Source of the DNA: Microbacterium sp. STN6
GTDB taxonomy: Bacteria; Actinomycetota; Actinomycetes; Actinomycetales; Microbacteriaceae
Length of the DNA: 64,000 nucleotides
Direction: 5' to 3'
Assembly: GCF_026410545.1 (NCBI RefSeq)
Contig: NZ_JAPMIT010000004.1
Location: 62,001-126,000, forward strand
In this document: in pieces, positions 23,966 through 32,494 of the stretch
How positions within the stretch are numbered: the first letter of the stretch is position 1
How the letters are laid out: each line of letters begins with the position of its first letter
The notes under the pieces: model-generated
Databases searched by the model: none
What the model was told of the DNA's origin: nothing
The model's input: only the letters and a program-made list of their open reading frames with translations
Translations under genes and position numbers: made by a program

Positions 23966-26527
23966 ATGGCGCAGCCGAAGAAGCAGACGGTGTCGGTCGA
24001 CGGGCACCGCATCACGCTCACCAACCTCGACAAGGTGCTGTACCCCGTCACCGGCACCACGAAGCGCGACGTGCTCGCGTACTACGCCGAGATCGCCGAC
24101 GTGCTCATCCCGCATGCCGCCGACCGCCCCCTCACCCGCAAGCGCTGGGTCAACGGGGTCGGCACGCCCGAGAAGCCGGGCGAGGTCTTCTTCCAGAAGA
24201 ACCTCGACGACTCCGCGCCCTCGTGGGTCAAGCGCCGCAGCCTCGAGCACAAGAGCCGCACGAACGAGTACCCCCTGCTCAACGACCGGGCCACTCTCAC
24301 GTGGCTGGCGCAGATCGCCGCGCTCGAGCTGCACGTGCCGCAGTGGCGCTTCGGCCCGCACGGCAAGCGGCGCAACCCGGACCGGCTCGTGCTCGACCTC
24401 GACCCGGGCGAGGGGGCGACCCTGGCCGACTGTGCCGAGGTCGCGAGGCTGGCCCGCGGCATCCTGAAGGATATGGGCCTCGACCCCATGCCGGTCACGA
24501 GCGGCAGCAAAGGGATCCACCTCTATAGCGCGCTCGACGGGTCGCAGACGAGCGACGCCATCTCGGCGGTCGCGCACGAGCTCGCCCGGGCGCTGGAGGC
24601 GGACCACCCCGACCTGGTCGTGAGCGACATGAAGAAGTCGCTGCGCGTGGGCAAGGTGCTCGTGGACTGGAGCCAGAACAATGGCGCCAAGACCACCATC
24701 ACGCCGTACTCGCTGCGCGGGCGGTTCCGCCCCACGGTTGCGGTGCCACGCACCTGGCGTGAGCTGTCGTCGCCCGACCTCGCCCACCTCGAGTACGACG
24801 AGGTGCTGCGGCGCATGAAGCGGCGCGCAGACCCGCTCGCGGCGCTCAGCGAGGGACACGTCGGCACGCCGGAGGAGGTGCGCGAAAAGGTGCTCGCAAC
24901 CTCGGAGCCCGCGGCGGTCGACCGCCTCATGACGTACCGATCGATGAGGGATGCCGCCAAGACGCCGGAACCCGTGCCGAGCGCGGCGGCATTACCCACG
25001 ACCGGGCAGAGCTTCGTGATTCAGGAGCATCACGCCCGACGCCTGCATTGGGACTTTCGGCTCGAGCACGACGGCGTGCTCGTCTCCTGGGCGCTGCCGA
25101 AGGGCGTGCCGACCGAGCCGAAGAAGAACCACCTGGCCGTGCAGACGGAGGACCACCCGCTGGAGTACGGCAGCTTCGAGGGCACTATTCCGAAGGGTGA
25201 GTACGGCGCGGGCGAGGTGACGATCTGGGATTCCGGGGAATACGAGCTCGAGAAGTGGCGCGATGGCAAAGAGGTGATCGTCACGCTGCATGGGCGGGGC
25301 GACGGCGGGCTGGGCGGGCCGCGCAAGGTGGCGCTGATCCACACCGGAGGCGGTGGGCGCGACGGCGAGAAGAACTGGCTGATCCACCTGATGAAGGACT
25401 CGCCCGGCACCTCCTCCACGCGGACCCCGGAGCCGCAAAGCGGCGTCTCGAAACCCAGCGCCCCCTCCACGCGGGTTGAGGAGCCGCGCAGCGGCGTCTC
25501 GAAACCCAGCGCCCCCTCGGCTTGGAGACGCGCGTCTTCGGCACGGGCATCGGCCCGCGCATCCGCTGCTCTGTCTCCCATGCTCGCGACGCTGGGCCGC
25601 GATTCCGACTTCGCGCACGCCGACGAGGCCGAATGGGCGTTCGAAATGAAGTGGGATGGCATCCGCGCGATCGCGACGGTCGACGATCGCGGAGTGCGGC
25701 TGACCACACGCAACGGCAACGACGTGACGGGCACGTACCCCGAGCTCGTCGAGGCGCTGCCGGAACGCGTCGCAGGCAGCGCGATGCTCGATGGCGAGAT
25801 CGTGGCGGTCAACCGTGCAGGCCGGCCCGACTTCGGGTTGCTGCAGACACGCATGGGCCTCACCCGAGCGGCGGATGTGGCGAAGGCGGCGCCGAAGGCC
25901 CCCGTGCAGTACCTGCTGTTCGACATTCTCGAGCACGAAGGTGAGCGGCTGACGGGCGAGACGTACGACGAGCGCCGGGCGCGGCTGTTCGACACGGTGC
26001 AGCCGGCGGGCGCGATCCAGGTGCCGCCCGAGATCGACGATGGGTTCGACGTCGCCCTGCGCAGCAGTGGCGAGCTGGGTCTCGAGGGCGTCATGGCGAA
26101 GCGCCGCGACAGCACGTACAGCGTCGGCAGGCGGTCGAAGGCGTGGGTGAAGGTGAAGCACCACCGCACGCAGGAGGTGGTCATCGGCGGCTGGAGCCCC
26201 GGCAAGGGGCGCCGCTCGGGCGGCGTCGGCTCGCTGCTGCTCGGCATTCCCGAGGGGCGCTCGCTGCGGTACGTGGGCAAGGTAGGCACCGGCTTCGGCG
26301 ACCGCGAGCTCGACGAGCTGGCGGCGCGGCTCGGCAAGCGGGTTCGCAAGACGTCCCCCTTCGCAGACGTGCCCAGAGCGGATGCTGCCGGGGTCACCTG
26401 GGTCACCCCGAACCTGGTGGGCGAGGTGCAGTTCGCCGAGTGGACATCGACGGGGCGGCTGCGGCAGCCGTCGTGGCGCGGCTGGCGGCCCGACAAGGCG
26501 CCCGACCAGGTGGTCGTCGAGAGCTGA
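23966..26527 (+). CDS. ligD: Multifunctional ATP-dependent DNA ligase D (polymerase-phosphoesterase-ligase)
   Basis: 853 residues in the Pol-PE-Lig order of mycobacterial LigD. The primase-like polymerase (about 10-290) shows ITLTNLDKVLYPVTG and the metal pair in LVLDLDPGEGA. The 3'-phosphoesterase (about 350-475) shows FVIQEHHARRLHWDFRLEHD. The ligase (about 545-853) has the AMP-binding Lys562 in FEMKWDGIRA and ELGLEGVMAKR later. Between PE and ligase is an extra linker with a 17-residue tandem repeat (SGVSKPSAPST) encoded by hairpin repeats at 25414-25515. It seals and fills double-strand breaks with Ku. It is about 90 residues longer than the M. tuberculosis protein, partly from the linker. 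Confidence 0.96.
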   Translation: MAQPKKQTVSVDGHRITLTNLDKVLYPVTGTTKRDVLAYYAEIADVLIPHAADRPLTRKRWVNGVGTPEKPGEVFFQKNLDDSAPSWVKRRSLEHKSRTNEYPLLNDRATLTWLAQIAALELHVPQWRFGPHGKRRNPDRLVLDLDPGEGATLADCAEVARLARGILKDMGLDPMPVTSGSKGIHLYSALDGSQTSDAISAVAHELARALEADHPDLVVSDMKKSLRVGKVLVDWSQNNGAKTTITPYSLRGRFRPTVAVPRTWRELSSPDLAHLEYDEVLRRMKRRADPLAALSEGHVGTPEEVREKVLATSEPAAVDRLMTYRSMRDAAKTPEPVPSAAALPTTGQSFVIQEHHARRLHWDFRLEHDGVLVSWALPKGVPTEPKKNHLAVQTEDHPLEYGSFEGTIPKGEYGAGEVTIWDSGEYELEKWRDGKEVIVTLHGRGDGGLGGPRKVALIHTGGGGRDGEKNWLIHLMKDSPGTSSTRTPEPQSGVSKPSAPSTRVEEPRSGVSKPSAPSAWRRASSARASARASAALSPMLATLGRDSDFAHADEAEWAFEMKWDGIRAIATVDDRGVRLTTRNGNDVTGTYPELVEALPERVAGSAMLDGEIVAVNRAGRPDFGLLQTRMGLTRAADVAKAAPKAPVQYLLFDILEHEGERLTGETYDERRARLFDTVQPAGAIQVPPEIDDGFDVALRSSGELGLEGVMAKRRDSTYSVGRRSKAWVKVKHHRTQEVVIGGWSPGKGRRSGGVGSLLLGIPEGRSLRYVGKVGTGFGDRELDELAARLGKRVRKTSPFADVPRADAAGVTWVTPNLVGEVQFAEWTSTGRLRQPSWRGWRPDKAPDQVVVES
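25414..25515. repeat. Two in-frame tandem copies of the family D hairpin inside ligD
   Basis: Two 51-bp units (25414-25464, 25465-25515). On the complementary strand each contains GGGTTTCGAGACGCCGCT followed by the inverted complement of its hairpin and CTCCTCAACCC or a variant. They are read as STRTPEPQSGVSKPSAP and STRVEEPRSGVSKPSAP. The frame used avoids the TGA in GGTTGAGG. Confidence 0.85.
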
Positions 26528-26617
26528 CCTGCGCACCTTCAAGGACCGCATCGAGGCGAACGGCTTCGAGACCGGCGCGTGGCGTGGTGAGGTTGTCCGG
26601 GGCGCAGACGCAACCGG

Positions 26618-26679
26618 CCGCTGAGTAACGCGGCGCCGAGAGTGGGGGCCGCTGAGCAGCCCGGCGCCGAGAGTGGGGG
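26618..26679. repeat. 31-bp tandem duplication downstream of ligD
   Basis: Two 31-bp units (26618-26648 and 26649-26679) both begin CCGCTGAG and end GGCGCCGAGAGTGGGGG. The second unit runs into the left arm of the hairpin repeat at 26666-26737. Confidence 0.7.
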
Positions 26680-26737
26680 TTCGCGACGAAGTCGGGTGTT
26701 ATACCTGCGCGTCTCGTCGCGAACACCCACTTTCGGC
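26666..26737. repeat. 72-bp inverted repeat, family C, intergenic copy
   Basis: Left arm GAGTGGGGGTTCGCGACGA pairs with right arm TCGTCGCGAACACCCACTTT; 22 of 24 arm positions pair. It lies between the convergent ends of ligD and the DUF72 gene, where it may end transcription. A second copy of the same length lies inside the HAD gene at 52067-52138. Confidence 0.8.
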
Positions 26738-26771
26738 ACGGCCCGAGAGGGTGAGGCGTGCGTGAGAGTGA

Positions 26772-27746
26772 TTATGCGCGCGCGGTAGGCGGTTCGGCGC
26801 ACAGGCGCATGAGCGCCTGCGCGTCGTGCGGGGCATGGCCGCGGGCGTCGTTGTCGAAGTAAAAGAACACGTCACGACGGATGCCGTCCGGCGCTCCCGT
26901 CGACCAGGCATGCGCCTGCTCCGCCATCCGCTCGAGCTCGCCGTCGGTGTAGCCGCTCGCGTAGAGCTCGGGGCCGCCGTGCAGGCGCACGTACGCGAAG
27001 TCGGCGGTGAGACGGCGCATGAGCGGCCAGCGGTCGCCGGAATGCGCGGCCACGAGCGCGATGTTGTGGCGGGCGAGCACGGCGGCGCACGCGTCGGTGT
27101 CGAAGCTCGGGTGGCGGGGCTCGAGCGCGTAGCGGATGGGGGTGTCCGGCGGCGCGGGGGGTGGGTTTCGAGACGGCCGCGGGGCGGCCTCCTCAACCGG
27201 CGTGGGGGCGGAGGCTGGGGTTCGAGACGGCCGCGGGGCGGCCCCCTCAACGGGCGTGGGGGCGTCGTCGTCGAGCCAGGAGGCGTCGACGCGGGCGTCG
27301 TGGCGGGCGGCCAGCTCGCGGGCGGCGGCCAGGGTGCGCGGCAGCTGTGCGCAGAATGCGTCGAGCTGCTCGGCATCGAACGTGTGCCGCTCGGGCAGCT
27401 GCCACAGCACCGGCCCGAGCTTCTCGCCGAGCAGCGGCACCCCGGAGGCGAAGAAGTTCGCGAGTGCCGTCTCCACGCCCCGAAGCCGCAGCATGTGCGT
27501 GATGAACCGCCCACCCTTCACGCCGAACACGAAGCCCGGCGGAGTCTGCGCCGACCACGACAGGTAACTCGCCGGCTTCTGCAGCGAGTAGAACGAGCCG
27601 TTGATCTCGACCGAGTCCAGACGGTCCGCGATGTACGCCAGCTCATCGCGCTGGCGAAGCCCGGCGGGGTAGAAATCGCCGCGCCACGACGGGTAACGCC
27701 ACCCTGAGGTGCCCACGATGATGCGGCCGGCAGCCAACCTGCTCAT
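26772..27746 (-). CDS. DUF72 (YecE) family protein with repeat-derived insert
   Basis: 324 residues from ATG 27746 (ATG 27767 is also possible). The TIM-barrel DUF72 family is recognised by GTSGWRYPSWRGDFYPAG, VEINGSFYSLQK, FVFGVKGGRFITHMLRL, LWQLPER, EPRHPSF and YVRLHGG. Its function is unknown; an HhoA/endonuclease-like role has been proposed without proof. Between WLDDD and the YALEPRHPSF strand there is an extra 40-residue Pro/Ala stretch (APTPVEGAAPRPSR, APTPVEEAAPRPSR) coded by two family D hairpins at 27163-27264. It is convergent with ligD. Confidence 0.88.
   Translation of the reverse strand: MSRLAAGRIIVGTSGWRYPSWRGDFYPAGLRQRDELAYIADRLDSVEINGSFYSLQKPASYLSWSAQTPPGFVFGVKGGRFITHMLRLRGVETALANFFASGVPLLGEKLGPVLWQLPERHTFDAEQLDAFCAQLPRTLAAARELAARHDARVDASWLDDDAPTPVEGAAPRPSRTPASAPTPVEEAAPRPSRNPPPAPPDTPIRYALEPRHPSFDTDACAAVLARHNIALVAAHSGDRWPLMRRLTADFAYVRLHGGPELYASGYTDGELERMAEQAHAWSTGAPDGIRRDVFFYFDNDARGHAPHDAQALMRLCAEPPTARA
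27163..27264. repeat. Two in-frame family D hairpin copies inside the DUF72 gene
   Basis: Units at 27163-27210 and 27217-27264, period 54 bp. Each reads GGTTCGAGACGGCCGCGGGG or GTTTCGAGACGGCCGCGGGG, then CGGCC, CCTCAAC and GGGCGTGGGGGCG or a one-base variant. Relative to the coding strand they lie in the same orientation as the ligD copies and give TPVEE where ligD gives TRVEE. Confidence 0.85.
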
Positions 27747-27882
27747 GACCTGCGAGTCTCGTCGCATCCTTGCGAGGTGGCAAACGGCGAGTATACGTGG
27801 GAGGCAGACCGGCGGCGCGCGAGGCCGGCCCGAGAGGCCCGCGCGCAAGCCAGACCGGCAGTCGGTCGCCGAAGGGAGCGCT

Positions 27883-28353
27883 GTGGCACGGCGGCGAGCG
27901 AAGAAGAGGGCGGCAGAGGCGATCTACGGGGTCGATCGAATGGTGCGCAATGTGCGCACGGGACGGTTCGAGCGCAGCCTCTCGGGGCTCACGGCGATCG
28001 GCTCGCTCATCACCGCGGCCGAGATCTTCTTCGAGCATGACCGCGCGAGCTTCGGCAACAAGCTCATGTGGATTCCCGTGGCGCTCGGGCCTGTGGGCGC
28101 GGCGGCGGGCGTCGGCGGTGTGGTGAGCAAGAGGCTTGCGAAGACGGCGCTTCCCATCGCATCCGCTGTCATTGTGGCCAACGGCCTTCAGGGCACCTGG
28201 CTGCACGTGCGCGGCATCGCCCGCAAGCCCGGCGGCCTACGCAAGAACCTGCTCTACAACATCGAGATGGGGCCGCCCCTGCTGGCGCCGCTGCTGGTGA
28301 CGCTGGTGGGCGGCATGGGGCTGCTTGCCGCCGTGCTGAGGCGAGAGAAGTGA
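27883..28353 (+). CDS. Small membrane protein heading the GMC redox operon
   Basis: 156 residues from GTG 27883 (GAAGGGAG at 27871-27878). A basic start (ARRRAKKRA) and amphipathic stretch precede three or four hydrophobic segments: LTAIGSLITAAEIFF, MWIPVALGPVGAAAGVGGVV, LPIASAVIVANGL, and the last LLAPLLVTLVGGMGLLAAVL. I do not recognise a characterised family. Its stop overlaps the next gene (GTGA), so it is made with the Gad3-like protein; it may anchor the soluble redox subunits to the membrane. That role is inferred from position. Confidence 0.75.
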   Translation: MARRRAKKRAAEAIYGVDRMVRNVRTGRFERSLSGLTAIGSLITAAEIFFEHDRASFGNKLMWIPVALGPVGAAAGVGGVVSKRLAKTALPIASAVIVANGLQGTWLHVRGIARKPGGLRKNLLYNIEMGPPLLAPLLVTLVGGMGLLAAVLRREK

Positions 28354-29015
28354 ACGCCGAGAAGGACTTCGGCAGCCAGCACCGCCACGGCTACGGAGCA
28401 GACCACCCACGCTTCCCGGGCTTCGACGTGCTCGGCCAGGCCGGCGCGTGGGACGACGTCACGCGGGAACTCATCGTGAACCGGCTGAACCCCGACCCGC
28501 ACCTGCGCTTCTTCACCGCCACCGAGTTCCTGACCGCGGCGGCCCTGCTCGACCAGCTCACCGGCCAGATCGACGACCCCATCGTGCCGGTGGCGCAGAT
28601 GATCGACATCCGCATGGCCGACGACAGCACCGACGGCTGGCATTTCGAGGGGATGCCGCGCGACCACGACGTCTGGAAGGCGACTGTGCACGGGCTCGAC
28701 GACGACGCGCACGCCGCCCACGGCAAGGCCTTCGCCGACTGCGACTCCGACCAGCAGCAGGCGATCCTGACGGCCATCCACAAGGCCGACCCGGAAGGCG
28801 AATGGCACGGCATGAACGCGAACCGCACCTGGAACCTCTGGATGCGCTACGCCTGCACCGCCTTCTATTCGCACCCCGCCGCCTGGAACGAGATCGGCTT
28901 CTCGGGCCCGGCGTATCCGCGGGGCTACAAGAACGCGCACGTCGGCACGCTCGAACCGTACGAGGTGCACGACGCAATGCCGAAAGACGACCCGGCGAGG
29001 GAGGGCAGACGATGA
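28350..29015 (+). CDS. Gluconate 2-dehydrogenase subunit 3 family protein
   Basis: 221 residues. It matches the Gluconate_2-dh3 family by FFTATEFLTAAALLDQLTGQ, then DPIVPVAQMIDIRMAD and the C-terminal Trp/Tyr-rich YACTAFYSHPAAWNEIGFSG and PAYPRGYKN. In classical gluconate dehydrogenases the small subunit carries a Tat signal and partners a GMC flavoprotein and a cytochrome c; here there is no signal peptide and no cytochrome gene. Start and stop overlap both neighbours (GTGA, ATGA), showing tight coupling to the GMC subunit. Confidence 0.88.
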   Translation: MNAEKDFGSQHRHGYGADHPRFPGFDVLGQAGAWDDVTRELIVNRLNPDPHLRFFTATEFLTAAALLDQLTGQIDDPIVPVAQMIDIRMADDSTDGWHFEGMPRDHDVWKATVHGLDDDAHAAHGKAFADCDSDQQQAILTAIHKADPEGEWHGMNANRTWNLWMRYACTAFYSHPAAWNEIGFSGPAYPRGYKNAHVGTLEPYEVHDAMPKDDPAREGRR

Positions 29016-30646
29016 GCACGGTGCGCGAACGCAACGAGTCCGCATGGCTGCTGCCCACCGACGGAACGCGCACGAACCAGAGCCTGAGAGACCGGATGCG
29101 GCGCTACGCCGATCAGGACGAGGTCGACCTGGTCGTGGTGGGCTGCGGCGCGGGCGGCTCGACGCTGATTCAGCGCATGGCGCGCGCGGGCTGGAGCGTC
29201 GTCGGCCTCGACGCGGGGCCGTTCTGGGACCCGGACGAGGATTGGGTGAGCGACGAGGCGGGCTCGCACACCCTGTACTGGACCGAGCCCCGCGTGATCA
29301 CGGGCGACGACCCGATCCCGCTCGGCTCGAACAACTCGGGCCGTGGCGTGGGCGGCTCGATGGTGCACTACGCGGGCTACACGCCGCGGTTCCATCCGAG
29401 CGACTTCGAGACGCACACGCGCGACGGCGTCGGCGCCGACTGGCCCATCGAGTACAGCGATCTGGCCGACTACTACGGCCTGATCGAAGAGGAACTGCCG
29501 GTTGCGGGCGAGGACTGGCCGTGGGGCGACCCGCACTCGTACCCGTACTCGCCGCATCCGGTCGGCGGCAACGGTGAGATCTTCCTGCGCGGGGCACTCG
29601 CCGCGGGCATCGGGGCACGTGTTGGCCCGGTCGCCATCACCAACGGAGTCTTCGGCAACCGCCCGCACTGCATCTACCGCGGCTTCTGCCTGCAGGGCTG
29701 CAAGGTGAACGCGAAGGCGTCGCCGCTGATCACGCACGTGCCGGATGCCCTGGCGCACTCGGCCGAGATCCGCCCGGACAGCATGGTCACCCGTGTCGAG
29801 GTCGACGACCGCACCGGCCTCGCCACCGGCGTTCACTACATTCGCGACGGCCGCGAGCACTTTCAGAAGGCGCGCATGGTCGCCATCGCCGGCTACTCGA
29901 TCGAGACGCCGCGGCTGCTGCTGAACTCGGCGAGCAAGCGGTTCCCCGACGGGCTCTGCAACGACTTCGACATGGTCGGCCGCTACCTCATGGTGCAGGG
30001 CGCGCCGCAGACCGGCGGCCGCTTCGACGACGAGGTGCGCATGTTCAAGGCGCCCCCTCCCGAGGTCTCGAGCGAGGAGTTCTACGAGACCGACCCGACG
30101 AAGCCGTACAAACGTGGCTACTCCATTCAGACCGTCTCGCCGCTGCCCATCACTTGGGCGGAGCACGAGGCTGCGCAGGGTCACTGGGGTCACGACCTTC
30201 GCGAGCGGATGACGGACTACGTGCACTGGGCCGTTCTCGGCGCGCTGTGCGAGTTTCTGCCCCAGGCCGACAACCGGGTGACGCTCGCCGACGAGAAGGA
30301 CCGCAACGGCAACCCCGTGGCCCGGTTCAGCTACTCGCAATGCGACAACGACCGCATGCTCGTGGATGCCGCACGGCAGAGTATGGAGACGATTCTGCAG
30401 GCGGCCGGCGCCGACGAGGTCATCACGATCAAGCGCTTCGCCCACCTGGTGGGCGGCGCGCGCATGGCGACAAACGAGAAGGACGGCGTTGTCGACCAGT
30501 ACTGCCGCACGTTCGCGGTGCCCAACCTGCTCATCACGGACGGCAGCGTGCTGCCGACGCAGGGCAGCGCGAATCCGGCCCTCACGATCATGGCCGTTGC
30601 GGCACGGGCCGCCGACCGACTCATCAACGCAGGCACAGAGAGGTAG
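29012..30646 (+). CDS. GMC-family FAD oxidoreductase
   Basis: 544 residues. FAD-binding VVVGCGAGGSTLIQRMARAG at about 41-60, the GMC mid-motif NSGRGVGGSMVHYAGY, the Cys-rich CIYRGFCLQGCKVNAK, and the closing GMC_oxred_C motif TDGSVLPTQGSANPALTIMA are present. It oxidises an alcohol or sugar using FAD, probably passing electrons onward through its Gad3 partner rather than to oxygen. The CxxxxxCxxGC cluster is seen in sugar dehydrogenases of the gluconate/2-keto-gluconate type. No export signal is seen, so it acts in the cytoplasm or at its inner face. Confidence 0.92.
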   Translation: MSTVRERNESAWLLPTDGTRTNQSLRDRMRRYADQDEVDLVVVGCGAGGSTLIQRMARAGWSVVGLDAGPFWDPDEDWVSDEAGSHTLYWTEPRVITGDDPIPLGSNNSGRGVGGSMVHYAGYTPRFHPSDFETHTRDGVGADWPIEYSDLADYYGLIEEELPVAGEDWPWGDPHSYPYSPHPVGGNGEIFLRGALAAGIGARVGPVAITNGVFGNRPHCIYRGFCLQGCKVNAKASPLITHVPDALAHSAEIRPDSMVTRVEVDDRTGLATGVHYIRDGREHFQKARMVAIAGYSIETPRLLLNSASKRFPDGLCNDFDMVGRYLMVQGAPQTGGRFDDEVRMFKAPPPEVSSEEFYETDPTKPYKRGYSIQTVSPLPITWAEHEAAQGHWGHDLRERMTDYVHWAVLGALCEFLPQADNRVTLADEKDRNGNPVARFSYSQCDNDRMLVDAARQSMETILQAAGADEVITIKRFAHLVGGARMATNEKDGVVDQYCRTFAVPNLLITDGSVLPTQGSANPALTIMAVAARAADRLINAGTER

Positions 30647-30651
30647 AAGAG

Positions 30652-32487
30652 ATGACAACCGTCAGCGATTTCCTGATCGACCGAGTGCAGAAGTGGGGGG
30701 TCAGCCGGGTCTTCGGGTTCCCGGGAGACGGCGTTGGCGCGCTCGATGGCGCGCTCGGCAAGGCCGAACGCGAGGGCGAGGGGCTGAGCTACATCCGCCC
30801 GACGCATGAGGAGATCTGCGCGCTGATGGCCACCGCGCACGCGAAGTTCACCGGCGAGGTCGGGGTCTGCATCGCCACCTCGAGCCCGGGCGCGTTCCAC
30901 ATGATCAACGGGCTGTACGACGCGCAGATGGACAACCAGCCGGTCGTCGCCATCGTGGGCCAGCAGGGCCTGAACGCGTTCGGCACGTTCGCGCAGCAGG
31001 AGAGCAACCTGGAGCGGGCGCTCGCCGACGTGGCGGTGTACGTGCAGACCATCGTGTCGCCCGAGCAGGCGCAGGTGGTCATCGACACCGCGTTCCGCAC
31101 TGCGCGCGTTCGCCTCGGCCCGGCCGTGATCGTTCTGCCGCACGATGTGCAGGCCATGAAGATGGCCGAGCCCGCGGTGGCGCACTGGGTGTCGCGCTCG
31201 AGCGCCGTCGCTCCGTCGATTGCGGTGACCCCGCCCGAGAGCGACATTCTGAAGGCTGCGGCGATCATCAACGAGGGCAAGAAGGTCACGTTCATGGTCG
31301 GGCACGGCGCGAACGGCGCCACCGATGAGGTGCTGCGGGCGGCGGAACTCGCGGGCGCCGGCCTCATCACGGCCCTGCGCGGCAAGCAGGTCGTGCCGTC
31401 TGACGTGCCGTACCACTCGCAGCAGCTGGGACTGCTCGGCTCGCTTCCGAGCGCCAAACAGATGCAGGACTGCGACACCCTTGTGCTGCTCGGCACCAAC
31501 TATCCGTACTCCGAGTTCATGCCGAAGACGGGCCAGGCGAAGGCGATCCAAGTCGACCTGAAGCCCGAGCAGATGGGCCTGCGCTACCCCACCGAGCTGA
31601 ACCTGTGGGGCGACGTGAAGGCCACGCTCGAAGCCCTCATCCCGCATCTCGAGCAGAAGACCGACCTCTCGTGGCAGCAGGAGGTCGCCGACGGCATGGT
31701 CGAGTGGGAGAACGAGATGGAGGCCCAGGCCATGCTGCACTACGACGACGGCGTCAACCCGCGCCGCGTCTACTACGAGCTCAACAAGCGCCTGCCACCG
31801 CGGGCGATCGTGACAGCGGATGCCGGATCCACCGCCGATTGGTACGGGCATCACATCCGTCTGCGCCGCGGCATGATGGGTGATCTCTCCGGAAGGCTGG
31901 CGAGCATGCTCGCCGCCATGCCGTATGCGGAGGCGGCGAAGTTCGCGTTCTCGGACCGCAGCGTCATCTGCACGATCGGCGATGGCGCGTTCCAGATGCT
32001 TGGCATGAACGAGCTGATCACCATCAAGAAGTACATGGAGCAGTGGGAGAACAAGCAGCTCATCATCATGGTGCTGCACAACGACGACCTCACACAGGTG
32101 TCGTGGGAGATGCGCACGGAAGACGCGAACCCAGTGTGGAAGACGTCGCAGGTGGTGGAGTCGGTGGACTACGCGGGCTGGGCCGAACTGCTCGGGTTCA
32201 CCGGCATCCGTGTCAGGAGCGATGACGATGTGGCGGCGGCGTGGGACACCGCATTCGCCAACCAGGGCATCACCGTGATCGACGCGTACACGAGCAAGAA
32301 CGTGCCGCCGCTGCCGCCGGATATCACCAAGAAGTTCGCGAAGAACGTGGCCGTGGCGCTGCTCAAGGGCGACCCGTACGGTGCCAACACGATTCGCGAC
32401 TCGGCCGAGGCGCTCGTCTCGGAGGGCATCGAGCGCGTGAAGGGCAAGCTGAACATCGGCCAGGACGACGACGAGAAGAAGGAATGA
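30652..32487 (+). CDS. Thiamine pyrophosphate-dependent enzyme (pyruvate oxidase/acetolactate synthase-like)
   Basis: 611 residues with the three TPP-family domains: N-terminal pyrimidine-binding with the catalytic Glu in RPTHEEICALMA, a central domain, and a C-terminal part with the TPP motif GDGAFQML...VLHNDD (about 440-475). The RPTHEE and SSPGAFHMINGLYDA segments are as in pyruvate oxidases. The C-terminal acidic tail ends DDDEKKE. It starts 5 bases after the GMC gene. Decarboxylation of a 2-keto acid fits downstream of a sugar-acid oxidising complex. The exact substrate is unknown. Confidence 0.9.
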   Translation: MTTVSDFLIDRVQKWGVSRVFGFPGDGVGALDGALGKAEREGEGLSYIRPTHEEICALMATAHAKFTGEVGVCIATSSPGAFHMINGLYDAQMDNQPVVAIVGQQGLNAFGTFAQQESNLERALADVAVYVQTIVSPEQAQVVIDTAFRTARVRLGPAVIVLPHDVQAMKMAEPAVAHWVSRSSAVAPSIAVTPPESDILKAAAIINEGKKVTFMVGHGANGATDEVLRAAELAGAGLITALRGKQVVPSDVPYHSQQLGLLGSLPSAKQMQDCDTLVLLGTNYPYSEFMPKTGQAKAIQVDLKPEQMGLRYPTELNLWGDVKATLEALIPHLEQKTDLSWQQEVADGMVEWENEMEAQAMLHYDDGVNPRRVYYELNKRLPPRAIVTADAGSTADWYGHHIRLRRGMMGDLSGRLASMLAAMPYAEAAKFAFSDRSVICTIGDGAFQMLGMNELITIKKYMEQWENKQLIIMVLHNDDLTQVSWEMRTEDANPVWKTSQVVESVDYAGWAELLGFTGIRVRSDDDVAAAWDTAFANQGITVIDAYTSKNVPPLPPDITKKFAKNVAVALLKGDPYGANTIRDSAEALVSEGIERVKGKLNIGQDDDEKKE

Positions 32488-32494
32488 TGCGCTG

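Noticed and set aside
26529-26624. 31-codon frame after ligD (RTFKDRIEANGFETGAWRGE...)
   Set aside because: It looks protein-like but has no ATG/GTG start or ribosome site, and I recognise no family; perhaps a remnant.
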